A stretch of 64,000 nt of DNA from contig CBFHYU010000007.1 of NCBI GenBank assembly GCA_965660165.1, positions 10,534 through 74,533 of the forward strand, given 5' to 3'. Shown here one piece after another: positions 25,129 to 34,475 of this stretch. The stretch's first letter is position 1; every line of letters begins with the position of its first letter. A model generated the notes under the pieces. It worked only from the letters and a program-made list of their open reading frames with translations, was not told the origin of the DNA and ran no database searches. The DNA is from WTJO01 sp965660165. GTDB lineage: Bacteria > Pseudomonadota > Alphaproteobacteria > Puniceispirillales > Puniceispirillaceae. Made by a program: the position numbers and the translations under genes.

Positions 25129-26430
25129 ATGAAAGCTATTCAATCCCTATGCGTTATACCCTCACCCAATGCTAGCGGCATTATCAGGCTTGTTATAGCT
25201 AGCCTGTGTTGGTTTGGGGTAGGTGCGTTACAGCAGGTCTCAGCAAAGGCTGTCATTGAAGCTATTGTAAATGGCGACCCAATTACCAATTTTGAAGTTG
25301 AAGACAGAATGAACTTCATCAGGCTGGTAACAAATATCACTATCACCAAAGATAATCTTAAAAGTTTGCGCAATGACGCATTGCAGGCACTTATTGAGGA
25401 TAGGATTAAAATTCAAGAAGCTGAAAATGTTGTGCCTGGCGCAGAAAGTCAGGCACGAAATGCCGCAATTGAATTCGCAGAGCAAAGTTTTGCCCAGAAC
25501 GGGCTTACCGCAGAACAGCTTCTAACTCAGAATAATGTCAATATCGAAACAGTGTTAACCAAATATACAGCCGATATTTTATGGTCAAATACCTTGCGTA
25601 TCCGATTTGCACGCCAGTTTCTGTCTATTGATAAAAATGCTGAAAAAGAACAGGAAAAGATTAAACAATCCTTTTCAGAACCGCAAATCAAACTTAGCGA
25701 AATTATCCTGCTTCCCACGCCTCAGCGTACGCTTGAACAAACACAGATTATGGCGCAAGAAATTGTGACAGCAGTACGTCAGGGTGCACGCTTTTCAGGC
25801 ATTGCCCAGCAATATTCTGCGGCAGGTTCAGCAAGCAGGGGCGGTGATGTTGGCTGGCTGTTTATTGACCGTATGCCAGATGAATTCAAACTGCCGCTTC
25901 AACAGGCACAAGATGGTGATATTCTTGATCCCATCACCCAGAATGGACAGGTCTTTATTTTCAAACGTGAAGAATTGCGTGAACAAGGATTGCTTGACCC
26001 CAAAGCCACCATCATTACGCTTGCGCGCGCGGTTGACAGTTTGGATGACCAATATTCAGAAGAACAGCTTAGCATTAAGTCTAATGCATTGAGTGAGAGA
26101 ACAGCGTCAATGAATAGCTGTGCAGAACTTGAAAATCTAAATAGTGAGCTTGGCTCAAACGTGCCAAGTATTTTATCAGACCTGCCTTTAAGTGATTTGT
26201 CGCCTCAATTACAGCGTCAGATAAATTCACTTGAGCTGAACACAGCCTCAAAGCCACTTAATTTTGCAGAAGGGTTGGTCGTATTTATGGTATGTGAGCG
26301 CAAATTGCCTGAATTGGAGTTGCCATCAATCGAAAGTTTGAAGCAAAGAGAGCTTGAGCGCATTTTAACCTCATTAAGCGGGCGGTATCTGTTGCGATTG
26401 CAACGCAATGCCAGAATTGAGCTGAAATAA
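25129..26430 (+). CDS. surA: SurA-like periplasmic chaperone/peptidyl-prolyl isomerase
   Basis: Periplasmic outer-membrane-protein chaperone with a parvulin domain, about 433 residues. The start is set at ATG 25129, because the upstream GTG 25120 overlaps the lptG stop. A hydrophobic export segment IIRLVIASLCWFGVGALQQVSA is preceded by an unusually long ~20-residue lead. The SurA N-domain follows (VNGDPITNFEVEDR). One clear parvulin domain lies at about 185-285 (IILLPTP...GGDVGWLFIDRMPDEF). A second parvulin unit, present in E. coli SurA, is not recognisable; the C-terminal part is divergent. It follows lptG and precedes pdxA by 6 bases. Confidence 0.88.
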   Translation: MKAIQSLCVIPSPNASGIIRLVIASLCWFGVGALQQVSAKAVIEAIVNGDPITNFEVEDRMNFIRLVTNITITKDNLKSLRNDALQALIEDRIKIQEAENVVPGAESQARNAAIEFAEQSFAQNGLTAEQLLTQNNVNIETVLTKYTADILWSNTLRIRFARQFLSIDKNAEKEQEKIKQSFSEPQIKLSEIILLPTPQRTLEQTQIMAQEIVTAVRQGARFSGIAQQYSAAGSASRGGDVGWLFIDRMPDEFKLPLQQAQDGDILDPITQNGQVFIFKREELREQGLLDPKATIITLARAVDSLDDQYSEEQLSIKSNALSERTASMNSCAELENLNSELGSNVPSILSDLPLSDLSPQLQRQINSLELNTASKPLNFAEGLVVFMVCERKLPELELPSIESLKQRELERILTSLSGRYLLRLQRNARIELK

Positions 26431-26436
26431 CGAAAA

Positions 26437-27423
26437 ATGGCGCCACTTATCATCACATCTGGCGATCCAGCAGGCATAGGCCCTGAAATTGCATTGCGGG
26501 CGGCGGCATCTGGCCAAGATAATATTGTGCTGATGGGCTGTCCAAACCATCTATCAGAACTAGCAAAACAGGCAGGGATAGCGATATCGCTAACCCCCAT
26601 CTCAGAAGCAGAGTTAGATGGCTCAGACCTGCCAAGTGGCATAGTGCCAGTCCTGCCGATTAGCTGGAATGAAGCCCCGAAAGCAGGTAAGCCTACATCA
26701 CATAATGCCGCTCAAATTATTCAGTCAATTCGGGATGCCACCTTGTTGGCAAAATCAGGTAAAATAGCAGCTATTGTCACCAATCCAATTGCAAAATCAC
26801 TATTATATGAAAGTGGGTTTCACTATCCAGGTCACACTGAATTTCTGGCACATCTTGATGATGATGCAGATATTATTATGATGCTGGCAAATGCCCAGTT
26901 ACGCGTTGTTCCGCTTACCATACATATACCGCTAGAACAGGTTGCACGCTCTATAACGCCAGAGCAAATCGTCAACAGCTTGTCAATTCTGAATGAGGGG
27001 CTGAAACAGTATTTTGCTATCAAACAGCCACATATTGCGATTGCAGGGCTTAACCCGCATGCAGGTGAGAATGGCCATATTGGCAATGAGGAAGAAACAC
27101 TATTATTACCAGCCATTATGACCGCGAGACAAGCTGGCATGAGGGTTACCTTACCCTTGCCAGCAGATACCCTTTTTCATGAAGAACAGCGCAAAAGCTA
27201 TGATGCTGTTTTGTGCATGTATCATGATCAGGCACTAATTCCAGTAAAAACACTAGATTTTTTTGGCAGTGTAAATATCACACTTGGGCTTAGTTTTATT
27301 CGTACATCACCTGATCATGGCACTGCCTTTGACAGGGCTAATCAGTTCTGCGCGCGCCCTGACAGCCTTATTGCTGCGATAGATACAGCCCGCAACATGG
27401 CCTCTAAAGCAAAAAAGCCATGA
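26437..27423 (+). CDS. pdxA: 4-hydroxythreonine-4-phosphate dehydrogenase
   Basis: NAD-dependent enzyme of the DXP-dependent pyridoxal phosphate pathway, 328 residues. Motifs include ITSGDPAGIGPEIAL at the N-terminus, YPGHTEFLAHL (metal-binding His), GLNPHAGENGHIGNEE, and the C-terminal RTSPDHGTAFD. All are in the expected order. It lies between surA and rsmA, with its stop overlapping the rsmA start (ATGA). surA-pdxA-rsmA is a conserved proteobacterial gene order. Confidence 0.95.
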   Translation: MAPLIITSGDPAGIGPEIALRAAASGQDNIVLMGCPNHLSELAKQAGIAISLTPISEAELDGSDLPSGIVPVLPISWNEAPKAGKPTSHNAAQIIQSIRDATLLAKSGKIAAIVTNPIAKSLLYESGFHYPGHTEFLAHLDDDADIIMMLANAQLRVVPLTIHIPLEQVARSITPEQIVNSLSILNEGLKQYFAIKQPHIAIAGLNPHAGENGHIGNEEETLLLPAIMTARQAGMRVTLPLPADTLFHEEQRKSYDAVLCMYHDQALIPVKTLDFFGSVNITLGLSFIRTSPDHGTAFDRANQFCARPDSLIAAIDTARNMASKAKKP

Positions 27424-28286
27424 CACAGCCGCCCCATCAAAGCTCGCCAGATATTGCCACAATGGTAGAAATGTTGCCGCCACTTCGCCAGCTAGTATCG
27501 CAAGCAGATTTAGCCGCTAAAAAATCGCTTGGCCAGAATTTTTTATTTGACCTGAACCTCACCAGAAGAATTGCCCGAACAGCCGTCCCCTTTGATGATG
27601 CTGTACTTGAAATAGGACCAGGTCCTGGCGGGCTTAGCAGGGCATTACTAATCGAAGGTGCCCCCCAGCTGATCACGGTAGAAAAAGACAAGCGTATTAT
27701 AGAATTTCTGCAGCATTTACAGCAGGTAGCGGCAGATAGGCTTATCCTGATTGAACAAGATGCCCTTGAGCTTAGCCTGTCTGATATAACCACCTCGCCT
27801 CTACAGATAGTTGCCAACCTACCCTATAATATCGCAACCCCGCTTTTTATCTCATTCTTGCGACAGGCAGAGCAAATTTCCGCCATGAGCCTAATGTTTC
27901 AAAAAGAGGTTGCGATGCGTATCACGGCCAAAGTGGGTGATAGCGCCTATGGGCGGCTTGCAGTGATTACCGCATGGCGTGCAGCAGCAGAAATGCTATT
28001 TGATATTCCAGCAGATGCCTTTGTACCGCCGCCAAAGGTTACCTCAACCTTGATACGGGTAACTCCCTATCCAAAACCTTTATTTGACTGCAAAATGGAG
28101 CATCTGGAAGCTGTAACGCGCATTGCCTTTGGGCAGAGACGGAAAATGCTTCGTGCCAGTTTCAAACAATTTGGTGGTGAGGATTTTCTTAGCTCACTTG
28201 ATATTGACCCCAGCATTCGGCCTCAGCAATTGCCCGTTGAGGGGTTTTGCCGTATTGCCAATGCGTTGGCAGACCAGATTGACTAG
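27420..28286 (+). CDS. rsmA: 16S rRNA dimethyladenosine transferase
   Basis: Methylates the two adjacent adenines near the 16S rRNA 3' end (kasugamycin sensitivity gene ksgA). 288 residues. SAM-binding begins with LGQNFLFDLNLTRRIA and EIGPGPGGLSRALL, and the catalytic motif is VANLPYNIATPLF. The C-terminal substrate domain has FGQRRKMLRASFK. It starts inside the pdxA stop and converges on gmk with only 3 bases between the genes, so no room for a dedicated terminator is seen. Confidence 0.95.
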   Translation: MTQPPHQSSPDIATMVEMLPPLRQLVSQADLAAKKSLGQNFLFDLNLTRRIARTAVPFDDAVLEIGPGPGGLSRALLIEGAPQLITVEKDKRIIEFLQHLQQVAADRLILIEQDALELSLSDITTSPLQIVANLPYNIATPLFISFLRQAEQISAMSLMFQKEVAMRITAKVGDSAYGRLAVITAWRAAAEMLFDIPADAFVPPPKVTSTLIRVTPYPKPLFDCKMEHLEAVTRIAFGQRRKMLRASFKQFGGEDFLSSLDIDPSIRPQQLPVEGFCRIANALADQID

Positions 28287-28289
28287 CCC

Positions 28290-28913
28290 TTAGCTAGACC
28301 GCAACCGCTTTACAAAATCAGTAAGCCCAACAAGCCGCTCGCGCTTAAGCCTCTCTGCGGCCAGAATTTGGCATACCGCCGTAACAGATTGTGCCAAATC
28401 ATGATTGATAATGACATAATCATATTCTGGATAATGGCTCATCTCGTCAGATGCTTTTGCCATCCGCCCCGCCACTACTTCTGCACTATCCTGAGCGCGG
28501 GAATGAAGCCGTCTTTCAAGCTCAGCTACAGATGGCGGCAAAATAAAAATAGAGACCAAATCATCACGTGCATTCGCTTTGAGCTGTTGCGTACCCTGCC
28601 AGTCAATATCAAATAGCACATCCTTACCCATCTCAAGACGGTCTGCTACTTTTTCGGCTGGCGTGCCATAAAAATTGCCAAATACTTCTGCATATTCCAA
28701 AAAATAATTCTGGTTAATATTTAACTTAAATCTGGTTTCATCAATAAAATAATAATCTTTGCCTTCTACTTCTCCAGGACGTCTTTTCCGCGTTGTTGCA
28801 GATACAGACAATTTTATTTCATCATCTATTTCCAGTAATTTCCGTGAGATAGAAGTTTTTCCTGCTCCAGAAGGTGAAGATAAAACAAGCATCAATCCGC
28901 GTCTTGATAACAT
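28290..28913 (-). CDS. gmk: Guanylate kinase
   Basis: Phosphorylates GMP to GDP. 207 residues. P-loop SSPSGAGKTSISRKL (about 13-27), GMP-binding SVSATTRKRRPGEVEGKDYYF, and the lid and base regions IDWQGTQQLK and FILPPS are all visible. It is the last gene of the fabD-to-gmk run. It lies 19 bases downstream of mltG, with no yicC between them, although that gene commonly separates the two in alphaproteobacteria. Confidence 0.95.
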   Translation of the reverse strand: MLSRRGLMLVLSSPSGAGKTSISRKLLEIDDEIKLSVSATTRKRRPGEVEGKDYYFIDETRFKLNINQNYFLEYAEVFGNFYGTPAEKVADRLEMGKDVLFDIDWQGTQQLKANARDDLVSIFILPPSVAELERRLHSRAQDSAEVVAGRMAKASDEMSHYPEYDYVIINHDLAQSVTAVCQILAAERLKRERLVGLTDFVKRLRSS

Positions 28914-28932
28914 GAGGTTTTGGCGCTCCTGC

Positions 28933-29964
28933 CTATTGGGTTAGGGCTTTTATTTTATTGCGATAGGTTCGCACATTTCGGTTATGTTCAGCAAGCGTTC
29001 TTGCAAATAGATGCCCGCCTTGTGCATCAGAAACAAAGTATAAATAGTCGCTTTGTTGTGGATGTGCTGCTGCATATAGAGAAGCATAAGATGGGTTTGC
29101 AATTGGTGTTGGCGGCAAGCCTTGATTCAGATAGCTATTCCAGCGATGAGGCGTTTTCAAATCTGTTTTGCTAAGTTTTTTCTTCAACCTATCTTCTATA
29201 GAAAGCCCATAGGCAACGGTAGGGTCTGATTGCAATCGCATGTTTCTATCTAGCCTGTTGATAAAGACAGAGGCCACTAATTGACGCTCATCATCTCTGG
29301 CTGTTTCGCGCTCAATGATAGAGGCTAGCGTGATAAGGTCTTGAGGTGTTGAGATCGGCAAATTTGGCGCGCGTTCCGCCCATATCTCTGCAACGATTAT
29401 CTCCATCTGCTGCTGCATTCGCGAGATAAGCGCGTTCCTATCATCCCCCCAACTATAAAAATATGTATCTGGAAACAGGCTTCCTTCTTCTGGAATTTCC
29501 TTCAAATCGCCTGCAAGCGCATCATCAGCATTCAGCATTGAAACCACATCATAACTTCTCAGCCCTTCAATTACTGTCAGGCGACGTTGATAGGTATCGC
29601 CGTCATGAAGCTGTGTTAATATCTGGTTTAACGATGCTCCTGCCTCAATAAGATACTCACCTGCCTTTGGGGTATAGCTATCATGCTTCCATAGGCTCAG
29701 CATCTGATAATGCAGTGTTTCACTGATTACGCCGTGCCTAGCCAGCTTATGGGTCAGCACCAGCCGTCCATCGCCCGGCTCAACAAGAATAAGCGTATGT
29801 TCTGTATGCGGGCCTGGCTGTCTGCCAATAAAATCTATCCACCATAGACCAGCGAGAATAGCGACCCCTGAAAACAGTCCACAGACAATCGAAAGCCGAA
29901 GCAAAATACGCAGAATTGGTGAGCCTTTAGAAGGTGTTTCAGAAGAGTCCTCTTCTTTATTCAC
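28933..29964 (-). CDS. mltG: Endolytic murein transglycosylase MltG (YceG-like)
   Basis: Inner-membrane lytic transglycosylase that terminates nascent glycan strands. 343 residues. A cytoplasmic tail precedes a transmembrane helix, ILLRLSIVCGLFSGVAILAGL (about 20-41). A LysM-like region follows, then the YceG domain with EGLRSYDVVSML, LFPDTYFYSW and the catalytic Glu in LASIIERETARDDER. QSDPTVAYGL and PYNTY-equivalent NSYLNQGLPPTPIANPS complete the active site. It overlaps the fabF stop by 4 bases. Confidence 0.93.
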   Translation of the reverse strand: MNKEEDSSETPSKGSPILRILLRLSIVCGLFSGVAILAGLWWIDFIGRQPGPHTEHTLILVEPGDGRLVLTHKLARHGVISETLHYQMLSLWKHDSYTPKAGEYLIEAGASLNQILTQLHDGDTYQRRLTVIEGLRSYDVVSMLNADDALAGDLKEIPEEGSLFPDTYFYSWGDDRNALISRMQQQMEIIVAEIWAERAPNLPISTPQDLITLASIIERETARDDERQLVASVFINRLDRNMRLQSDPTVAYGLSIEDRLKKKLSKTDLKTPHRWNSYLNQGLPPTPIANPSYASLYAAAHPQQSDYLYFVSDAQGGHLFARTLAEHNRNVRTYRNKIKALTQ

Positions 29965-31226
29965 CCTTCATACCGCCCCATAATCAAGGATGCATTTGTG
30001 CCGCCAAATCCAAAAGAATTTGACATCACATTTCGCACGTCCCGCTTGCGAGAGACAAGTGGCACCAGATCAAGACCATCTAGCGCTTCTTCTGGATCAT
30101 TTAGATTTAAGGTAGGGGGAACAATACCATTATAGCACGCCATAATAGAGAAAATCGCTTCAATCGCACCCGCCGCCCCTAGCAGATGACCCGTAGCGCT
30201 TTTTGTAGATGACATAGAAGCAGAGCCCATTGCATCGCCTAAAAGCCGTGATACTGCATTTGCTTCAATCAAATCGCCTAATGGTGTCGAGGTGCCATGC
30301 GCGTTAATATAGTCGATATCAGACGGGCTCAACCCTGCACGCTTCAGCGCCATCTCCATCGCCCGAAAGCCGCCATTTCCATCTTCGGCTGGCGCAGTAA
30401 TATGATAGGCATCACCAGACAGGCCATAGCCCTTAATCTCGCCATATATGATTGCGCCTCTAGCTTTGGCATGTTCTAACTCTTCTAGCACAACAACACC
30501 TGCACCTTCGCCCATCACAAAGCCATCCCTGCCCTTATCATAGGGGCGTGACGCCTTCTCTGGAGTGTCATTATAGCCTGTGGACAGGGCGCGTGCGGCT
30601 GCAAATCCAGCTATGCCTAGCCTGCATACAGCTGCTTCAGCACCACCTGCCAGCATAACATCTGCATCATCAAATGCGATTAGGCGTGCCGCATCACCAA
30701 TAGCATGCGCACCTGTTGAACAGGCGGTAACAACAGAATGGTTCGGCCCACGAAATCCATAGCGAATAGATACATGACCTGAAATTAAGTTAATTAGTGC
30801 AGACGGAATAAAAAACGGGCTTATGCGTCTAGGCCCACGCTCATTTAGCAATTCAGAGGTTTCAACAATTGTCTGCAATCCGCCAATGCCAGAGCCGATC
30901 ATCACACCAGTTCTGTCTTGATCGTGAATATCTGTTGGTTTCCAGCCAGAATGTTCTACCGCTTCAACACCAGCGATAATCCCTAGCTGGATAAATCTGT
31001 CTAGCTTGCGACGTTCTTTTGGCTCGATGAAATCATCCATCACCAAACTGCCGTCAGACCCATCTTCAGGCACCTGCCCAGCGATTTGACATGCCAAGTC
31101 AGAGGTTTCAAACCCCTCAATTTTATTGATACCAGAAGCACCAGATAGAATCTGCTTCCAGTTATGATTAAGGCCTTGTCCGAGAGGAGATACAATCCCC
31201 ATCCCTGTAATAACAACGCGGCGCAT
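29961..31226 (-). CDS. fabF: 3-oxoacyl-ACP synthase II
   Basis: Condensing enzyme for fatty acid elongation, 421 residues. Thiolase fold with the Cys-His-His triad: Cys169 in VVTACSTGAHAIGDA, the His in NAHGTSTPLGD, and the His in KSATGHLLGAAGA, with the C-terminal SNSFGFGGTNASLI. It lies downstream of acpP but a terminator hairpin (31262-31314) separates them, so fabF expression probably depends on read-through or its own start. Its stop overlaps mltG. Confidence 0.96.
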   Translation of the reverse strand: MRRVVITGMGIVSPLGQGLNHNWKQILSGASGINKIEGFETSDLACQIAGQVPEDGSDGSLVMDDFIEPKERRKLDRFIQLGIIAGVEAVEHSGWKPTDIHDQDRTGVMIGSGIGGLQTIVETSELLNERGPRRISPFFIPSALINLISGHVSIRYGFRGPNHSVVTACSTGAHAIGDAARLIAFDDADVMLAGGAEAAVCRLGIAGFAAARALSTGYNDTPEKASRPYDKGRDGFVMGEGAGVVVLEELEHAKARGAIIYGEIKGYGLSGDAYHITAPAEDGNGGFRAMEMALKRAGLSPSDIDYINAHGTSTPLGDLIEANAVSRLLGDAMGSASMSSTKSATGHLLGAAGAIEAIFSIMACYNGIVPPTLNLNDPEEALDGLDLVPLVSRKRDVRNVMSNSFGFGGTNASLIMGRYEG

Positions 31227-31261
31227 GGCTCACTCCTATTATTTGAACAGAGACACGCTAG

Positions 31262-31314
31262 AAAAAACGCCTGAAATACACACTCATATTTTATGTTGTG
31301 TTGTTATCAGGCGT
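31262..31314 (-). terminator. Terminator/attenuator between acpP and fabF
   Basis: On the minus strand, ACGCCTGA (31314-31307) pairs with TCAGGCGT (31274-31267), followed by a run of Ts (31267-31262). The 32-base loop contains further ACACA/TGTGT pairing. Placed just after acpP, it would give a short abundant acpP transcript with reduced read-through to fabF. Confidence 0.75.
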
Positions 31315-31323
31315 AATAGCTAG

Positions 31324-31560
31324 TTAAGCGGCGTTCTGCTCAAGAAAATCTACAGCGTCCTTTACTGTAAGAATCTTTTCAGCAGCATCATCAGGAATTT
31401 CACATCCGAATTCTTCTTCAAATGCCATGACCAATTCCACTGTATCTAGGCTGTCAGCGCCCAAATCGTCAATGAAAGATGCCCCTTCGATAACTTTGTC
31501 ACCATCAACACCAAGATGTTCTACAACAATAGATTTGACGCGATCTGCAATATCACTCAT
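31324..31560 (-). CDS. acpP: Acyl carrier protein
   Basis: The carrier of growing acyl chains. 78 residues, strongly acidic, four-helix type. The phosphopantetheine serine is Ser37 in GADSLDTVELVMAFEEEF. It lies between fabG and fabF in the standard order and is followed by its own terminator. A 223-base gap upstream (31561-31783) includes a minus-strand TATAAT at 31685-31680, a possible acpP -10, though its -35 is not convincing. Confidence 0.97.
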   Translation of the reverse strand: MSDIADRVKSIVVEHLGVDGDKVIEGASFIDDLGADSLDTVELVMAFEEEFGCEIPDDAAEKILTVKDAVDFLEQNAA

Positions 31561-31783
31561 GATTATATCCTCAATTTACTGTGGTGTTGGCCTGATACTT
31601 GGCCAGCTTTTTGAAGAGCGGTTTAGCACACCCCTACAGATTTTACTAGTCACTTTTCATCTTTGAGATGATAACCGCAATTATAGCTGTTTTGCAACAT
31701 CTTGCGGTCGACATTCATATCATATCAACATCTTCCAGACAGGCAATGTGTTTCTGTTACATTGGCTCTAGCTTAACCACTGG

Positions 31784-32521
31784 CTATAGCATAGCCATGC
31801 CACCATTCACATGGACCGTTGCCCCTGTAACATAGCCTGCTTCATCACTTGCCAAATAGCTAACAGCAGACGCAATATCCTCAGGCTGACCTAGTCGGCC
31901 ACACGGCACATTTGCCAGCAGTTTTTCTTTTTGGTCATCGGTAAGCACATCTGTCATCTGTGTCTGGATAAAGCCTGGCGCGACCACATTTACCGTAATG
32001 CCCCTGCTTGCCACTTCTTGGGCAAGTGATTTGCTAAAGCCTATCATGCCTGCTTTTGATGCCGCATAATTGGTCTGTCCAGGATTACCTGTCACCCCAA
32101 CAATAGACGAGATTGAAATGATACGTCCCCATCTTGCTTTCATCATCGCCCGAATAGCGGCACGGCATAAAATCATAGATGCGGTCATATTGACATTCAG
32201 CACCTGATCCCATTCATCATCTTTGAGCCGCATAAACAGATTATCACGGGTAATGCCAGCATTATTCACCAGAATATCAACAGAACCAGCTATCTCTGTT
32301 GCCATTGGAATCATTGCTTCTACGGCTTGCCTATCAGAGAGATCAGCTGGCAAGATTGAGTTGCGATCTCCTAATTCAGAAGATAGCGAGGCAAGTCTAC
32401 CCTCATTGGTGCCATGTAAAATGACATGCGCGCCCTGCTTGTGTAATGTTACTGCAATCGCTTTGCCGATGCCGCCGCTTGCACCTGTTACAAGGGCTGT
32501 CTTGCCGTCTAGTGAAAACAT
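31784..32521 (-). CDS. fabG: 3-oxoacyl-ACP reductase
   Basis: NADPH-dependent reduction of 3-oxoacyl-ACP. 245 residues, classical SDR with GASGGIGKAIA cofactor loop, VNNAGITRDNLFMRLK, catalytic Ser in SISSIVGVTG, and YAASKAG. The C-terminus GYVTGATVHVNGGMAM is the usual FabG ending. It is preceded by fabD by 65 bases and followed by acpP, so its physiological role in fatty acid synthesis is well supported by context. Confidence 0.96.
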   Translation of the reverse strand: MFSLDGKTALVTGASGGIGKAIAVTLHKQGAHVILHGTNEGRLASLSSELGDRNSILPADLSDRQAVEAMIPMATEIAGSVDILVNNAGITRDNLFMRLKDDEWDQVLNVNMTASMILCRAAIRAMMKARWGRIISISSIVGVTGNPGQTNYAASKAGMIGFSKSLAQEVASRGITVNVVAPGFIQTQMTDVLTDDQKEKLLANVPCGRLGQPEDIASAVSYLASDEAGYVTGATVHVNGGMAML

Positions 32522-32586
32522 GGATAGATGCTCCTTTTTTAAGATATATGGCTACCTTATCTGGTGGCGCCCTCTATAATTGGTTG

Positions 32587-33516
32587 CTAAACATATGTTT
32601 TAATATCATCCAATGTTTCAAGGCTGATAATCTCAACATCCTTAACACATCGTTTTACCAACCCTGACAATATTTTGCCTGTGCCAAGTTCAACAAAGCG
32701 TGTCACGCCCTGATCAGCCAGAAATTCGATGGTTTCGCGCCAACGTACCCTGCCTGTTACCTGAGACACCAAATTCTGACGCAAGATGGTTGCGTCTGTC
32801 TCGGCGCTCACTGTTACATTACATACAACAGGAATTGCTGTATCTGTCATCTTTGCCTCAGCCAACGCCTGCGCCATAATATCTGCGGCAGGTGCCATCA
32901 TATCGCAATGGAAGGGCGCGCTAACTGGCAATTCAACAATTCGGCGCAAGCCTGCTTCTTTGGCAATGTCCATCGCCTGAAGCACGGCCTTTTTCTCGCC
33001 TGAAATAACAATTTGGCCAGGCGCATTATCATTTGCTATTTGCACAAGACCGTCTGTTTGCTCAAGAAAGCCCTGCGTCTGTTCAATATCAGCGCCTAGC
33101 AAAGCTGCCATCGCGCCCTCACCCACAGGCACTGCCTGCTGCATAGAGGTACCCCGAAGCCTAAGCAGTCTTGCTGTTTGTTGCAATTCAAGCCCGCCTG
33201 CTGCACAAATAGCTGAATATTCGCCTAAAGAATGGCCTGCCACAAAATCAGCAAGCTGGCTTGCTGGCATATCTTTATGAGCTTCAAGCGCCCTTAATAC
33301 CGCCAGAGATGAGGCAAATAACGCTGGCTGTGCATTCTGAGTTAAGGTCAAAGCGTCTGCAGGCCCGTGTGCCATAATATCTGAAAGCGCCTCATCAAGC
33401 GCGCTATCCACAGCTGTCAACACATCAGATGCTGCATCAGAATCAGCGGCTAATTCAGTGCCCATACCAACTGTTTGCGAACCCTGTCCGGGAAAAAGAA
33501 ACGCTGTTTTAGACAT
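32587..33516 (-). CDS. fabD: Malonyl-CoA:ACP transacylase
   Basis: Loads malonyl groups on ACP. 309 residues. The N-terminal FLFPGQGSQTVGMG, the catalytic Ser96 in GHSLGEYSAI, and the His in VSAPFHCDMM are present. It is the first gene of the minus-strand fab run and divergent from rpsF over a 272-base gap. AGGGGG-type purine sequence precedes its ATG on the minus strand. Confidence 0.96.
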   Translation of the reverse strand: MSKTAFLFPGQGSQTVGMGTELAADSDAASDVLTAVDSALDEALSDIMAHGPADALTLTQNAQPALFASSLAVLRALEAHKDMPASQLADFVAGHSLGEYSAICAAGGLELQQTARLLRLRGTSMQQAVPVGEGAMAALLGADIEQTQGFLEQTDGLVQIANDNAPGQIVISGEKKAVLQAMDIAKEAGLRRIVELPVSAPFHCDMMAPAADIMAQALAEAKMTDTAIPVVCNVTVSAETDATILRQNLVSQVTGRVRWRETIEFLADQGVTRFVELGTGKILSGLVKRCVKDVEIISLETLDDIKTYV

Positions 33517-33627
33517 ATGCCCCCCTTTTGCATAGCTACCATCTGATATCTTGCGACGAATTTCTTAGCGTTGAAATTACGTCCATAACTGCAATTCATA
33601 ATCAAGCTGGATAGGCTAATCAAGACT

Positions 33628-33656
33628 TGATTTTTTCTGTTTTATCGTTCATAAGC
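33628..33656 (+). promoter_or_regulatory. Candidate promoter of the rpsF-rpsR-rplI operon
   Basis: TTGATT (33628-33633) and CATAAG (33651-33656) with a 17-base spacer, about 130 bases before rpsF. Matches are partial. The 272-base gap also has to contain the fabD promoter. Confidence 0.3.
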
Positions 33657-33788
33657 TGTCATCGTCAGAAAATATCATCATTTTTTCTAACGGTTTTTAC
33701 ACATAGCCCTTGCCAGTCCATCTATGTGCGGGCTGGCTGGTTTGTCTGACGGTCAGGCAAACAAATAGCCATAAGGAGCACCAGAGTA

Positions 33789-34175
33789 ATGAGACTCTAT
33801 GAAAGCGTGATTATCGCACGCCAAGACGTATCGTCTGCCCAAGTTGATAGTATGATCTCGGAATTTTCAGCGATCATCGAAAATGGTGGCGGAAAGATTC
33901 ATAAAAATGAATATTGGGGTTTGCGCTCACTTGCCTATCGGATCAAAAAGAACCGTAAAGGCCATTATGTGATGCTAAATCTTGAATCAGACTCAGACAC
34001 GCTGAATGAATATGAGCGTATTATGGGACTGAATGAAGATATTCTTAGATTCATGACTGTATCAATAGATGAAGTTGAAGAAGGCCCATCTATCATGATG
34101 CAAGCAAAGCCTGAAAAAACACAGCGCGGCCGCCACCAGGATGCTGATAGCGCTGATGATCAGGATAAGGAATAA
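33789..34175 (+). CDS. rpsF: 30S ribosomal protein S6
   Basis: 128 residues. Begins MRLYESVIIARQDVSSAQVD and contains GGKIHKNEYWGLRSLAYRIKKNRKGHYVMLNL, the S6 core that pairs with S18 on the small subunit platform. The last ~30 residues are a hydrophilic, charged tail, as in other alphaproteobacterial S6. AAGGAG at 33773-33778 provides a good ribosome site. First gene of the rpsF-rpsR-rplI operon. Confidence 0.96.
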   Translation: MRLYESVIIARQDVSSAQVDSMISEFSAIIENGGGKIHKNEYWGLRSLAYRIKKNRKGHYVMLNLESDSDTLNEYERIMGLNEDILRFMTVSIDEVEEGPSIMMQAKPEKTQRGRHQDADSADDQDKE

Positions 34176-34186
34176 CGGAGCGCAAA

Positions 34187-34441
34187 ATGACACAATTAGA
34201 AATTACACGTAGTGCAGTTCGCAGACCACAAGGACGCCGCCGGAAATCCTGCCCGTTTTCAGGTCCGAATGCCCCAAAAATTGATTATAAGGATGTGAAA
34301 TTGCTGACACGCTTTACCTCAGAGCGCGGCAAAATCGTCCCATCTCGTATTTCAGCTGTATCTGCGAAGAAACAGCGTGAGCTTTCAACCGCTATCAAGC
34401 GCGCACGATATCTGGCGTTAATGCCTTATGTTGTAAGCTAA
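34187..34441 (+). CDS. rpsR: 30S ribosomal protein S18
   Basis: 84 residues, basic. CPFSGPNAPKIDYKDVKLL and the C-terminal RISAVSAKKQRELSTAIKRARYLALMPYV are the standard S18 sequence. It binds S6 on the platform of the small subunit. It sits 11 bases after rpsF and 34 bases before rplI. Confidence 0.97.
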   Translation: MTQLEITRSAVRRPQGRRRKSCPFSGPNAPKIDYKDVKLLTRFTSERGKIVPSRISAVSAKKQRELSTAIKRARYLALMPYVVS

Positions 34442-34475
34442 GCCCAGCTCAGGTTCTGATTAAAGGAAAGATATT

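Noticed and set aside
26217..26642. 141-codon minus-strand frame across the surA/pdxA junction
   Set aside because: Opposite two confident genes, with no motif and no ribosome site that would support it.
32223..32579. 118-codon plus-strand frame opposite fabG
   Set aside because: Antisense to a conserved gene; its composition mirrors the fabG frame.
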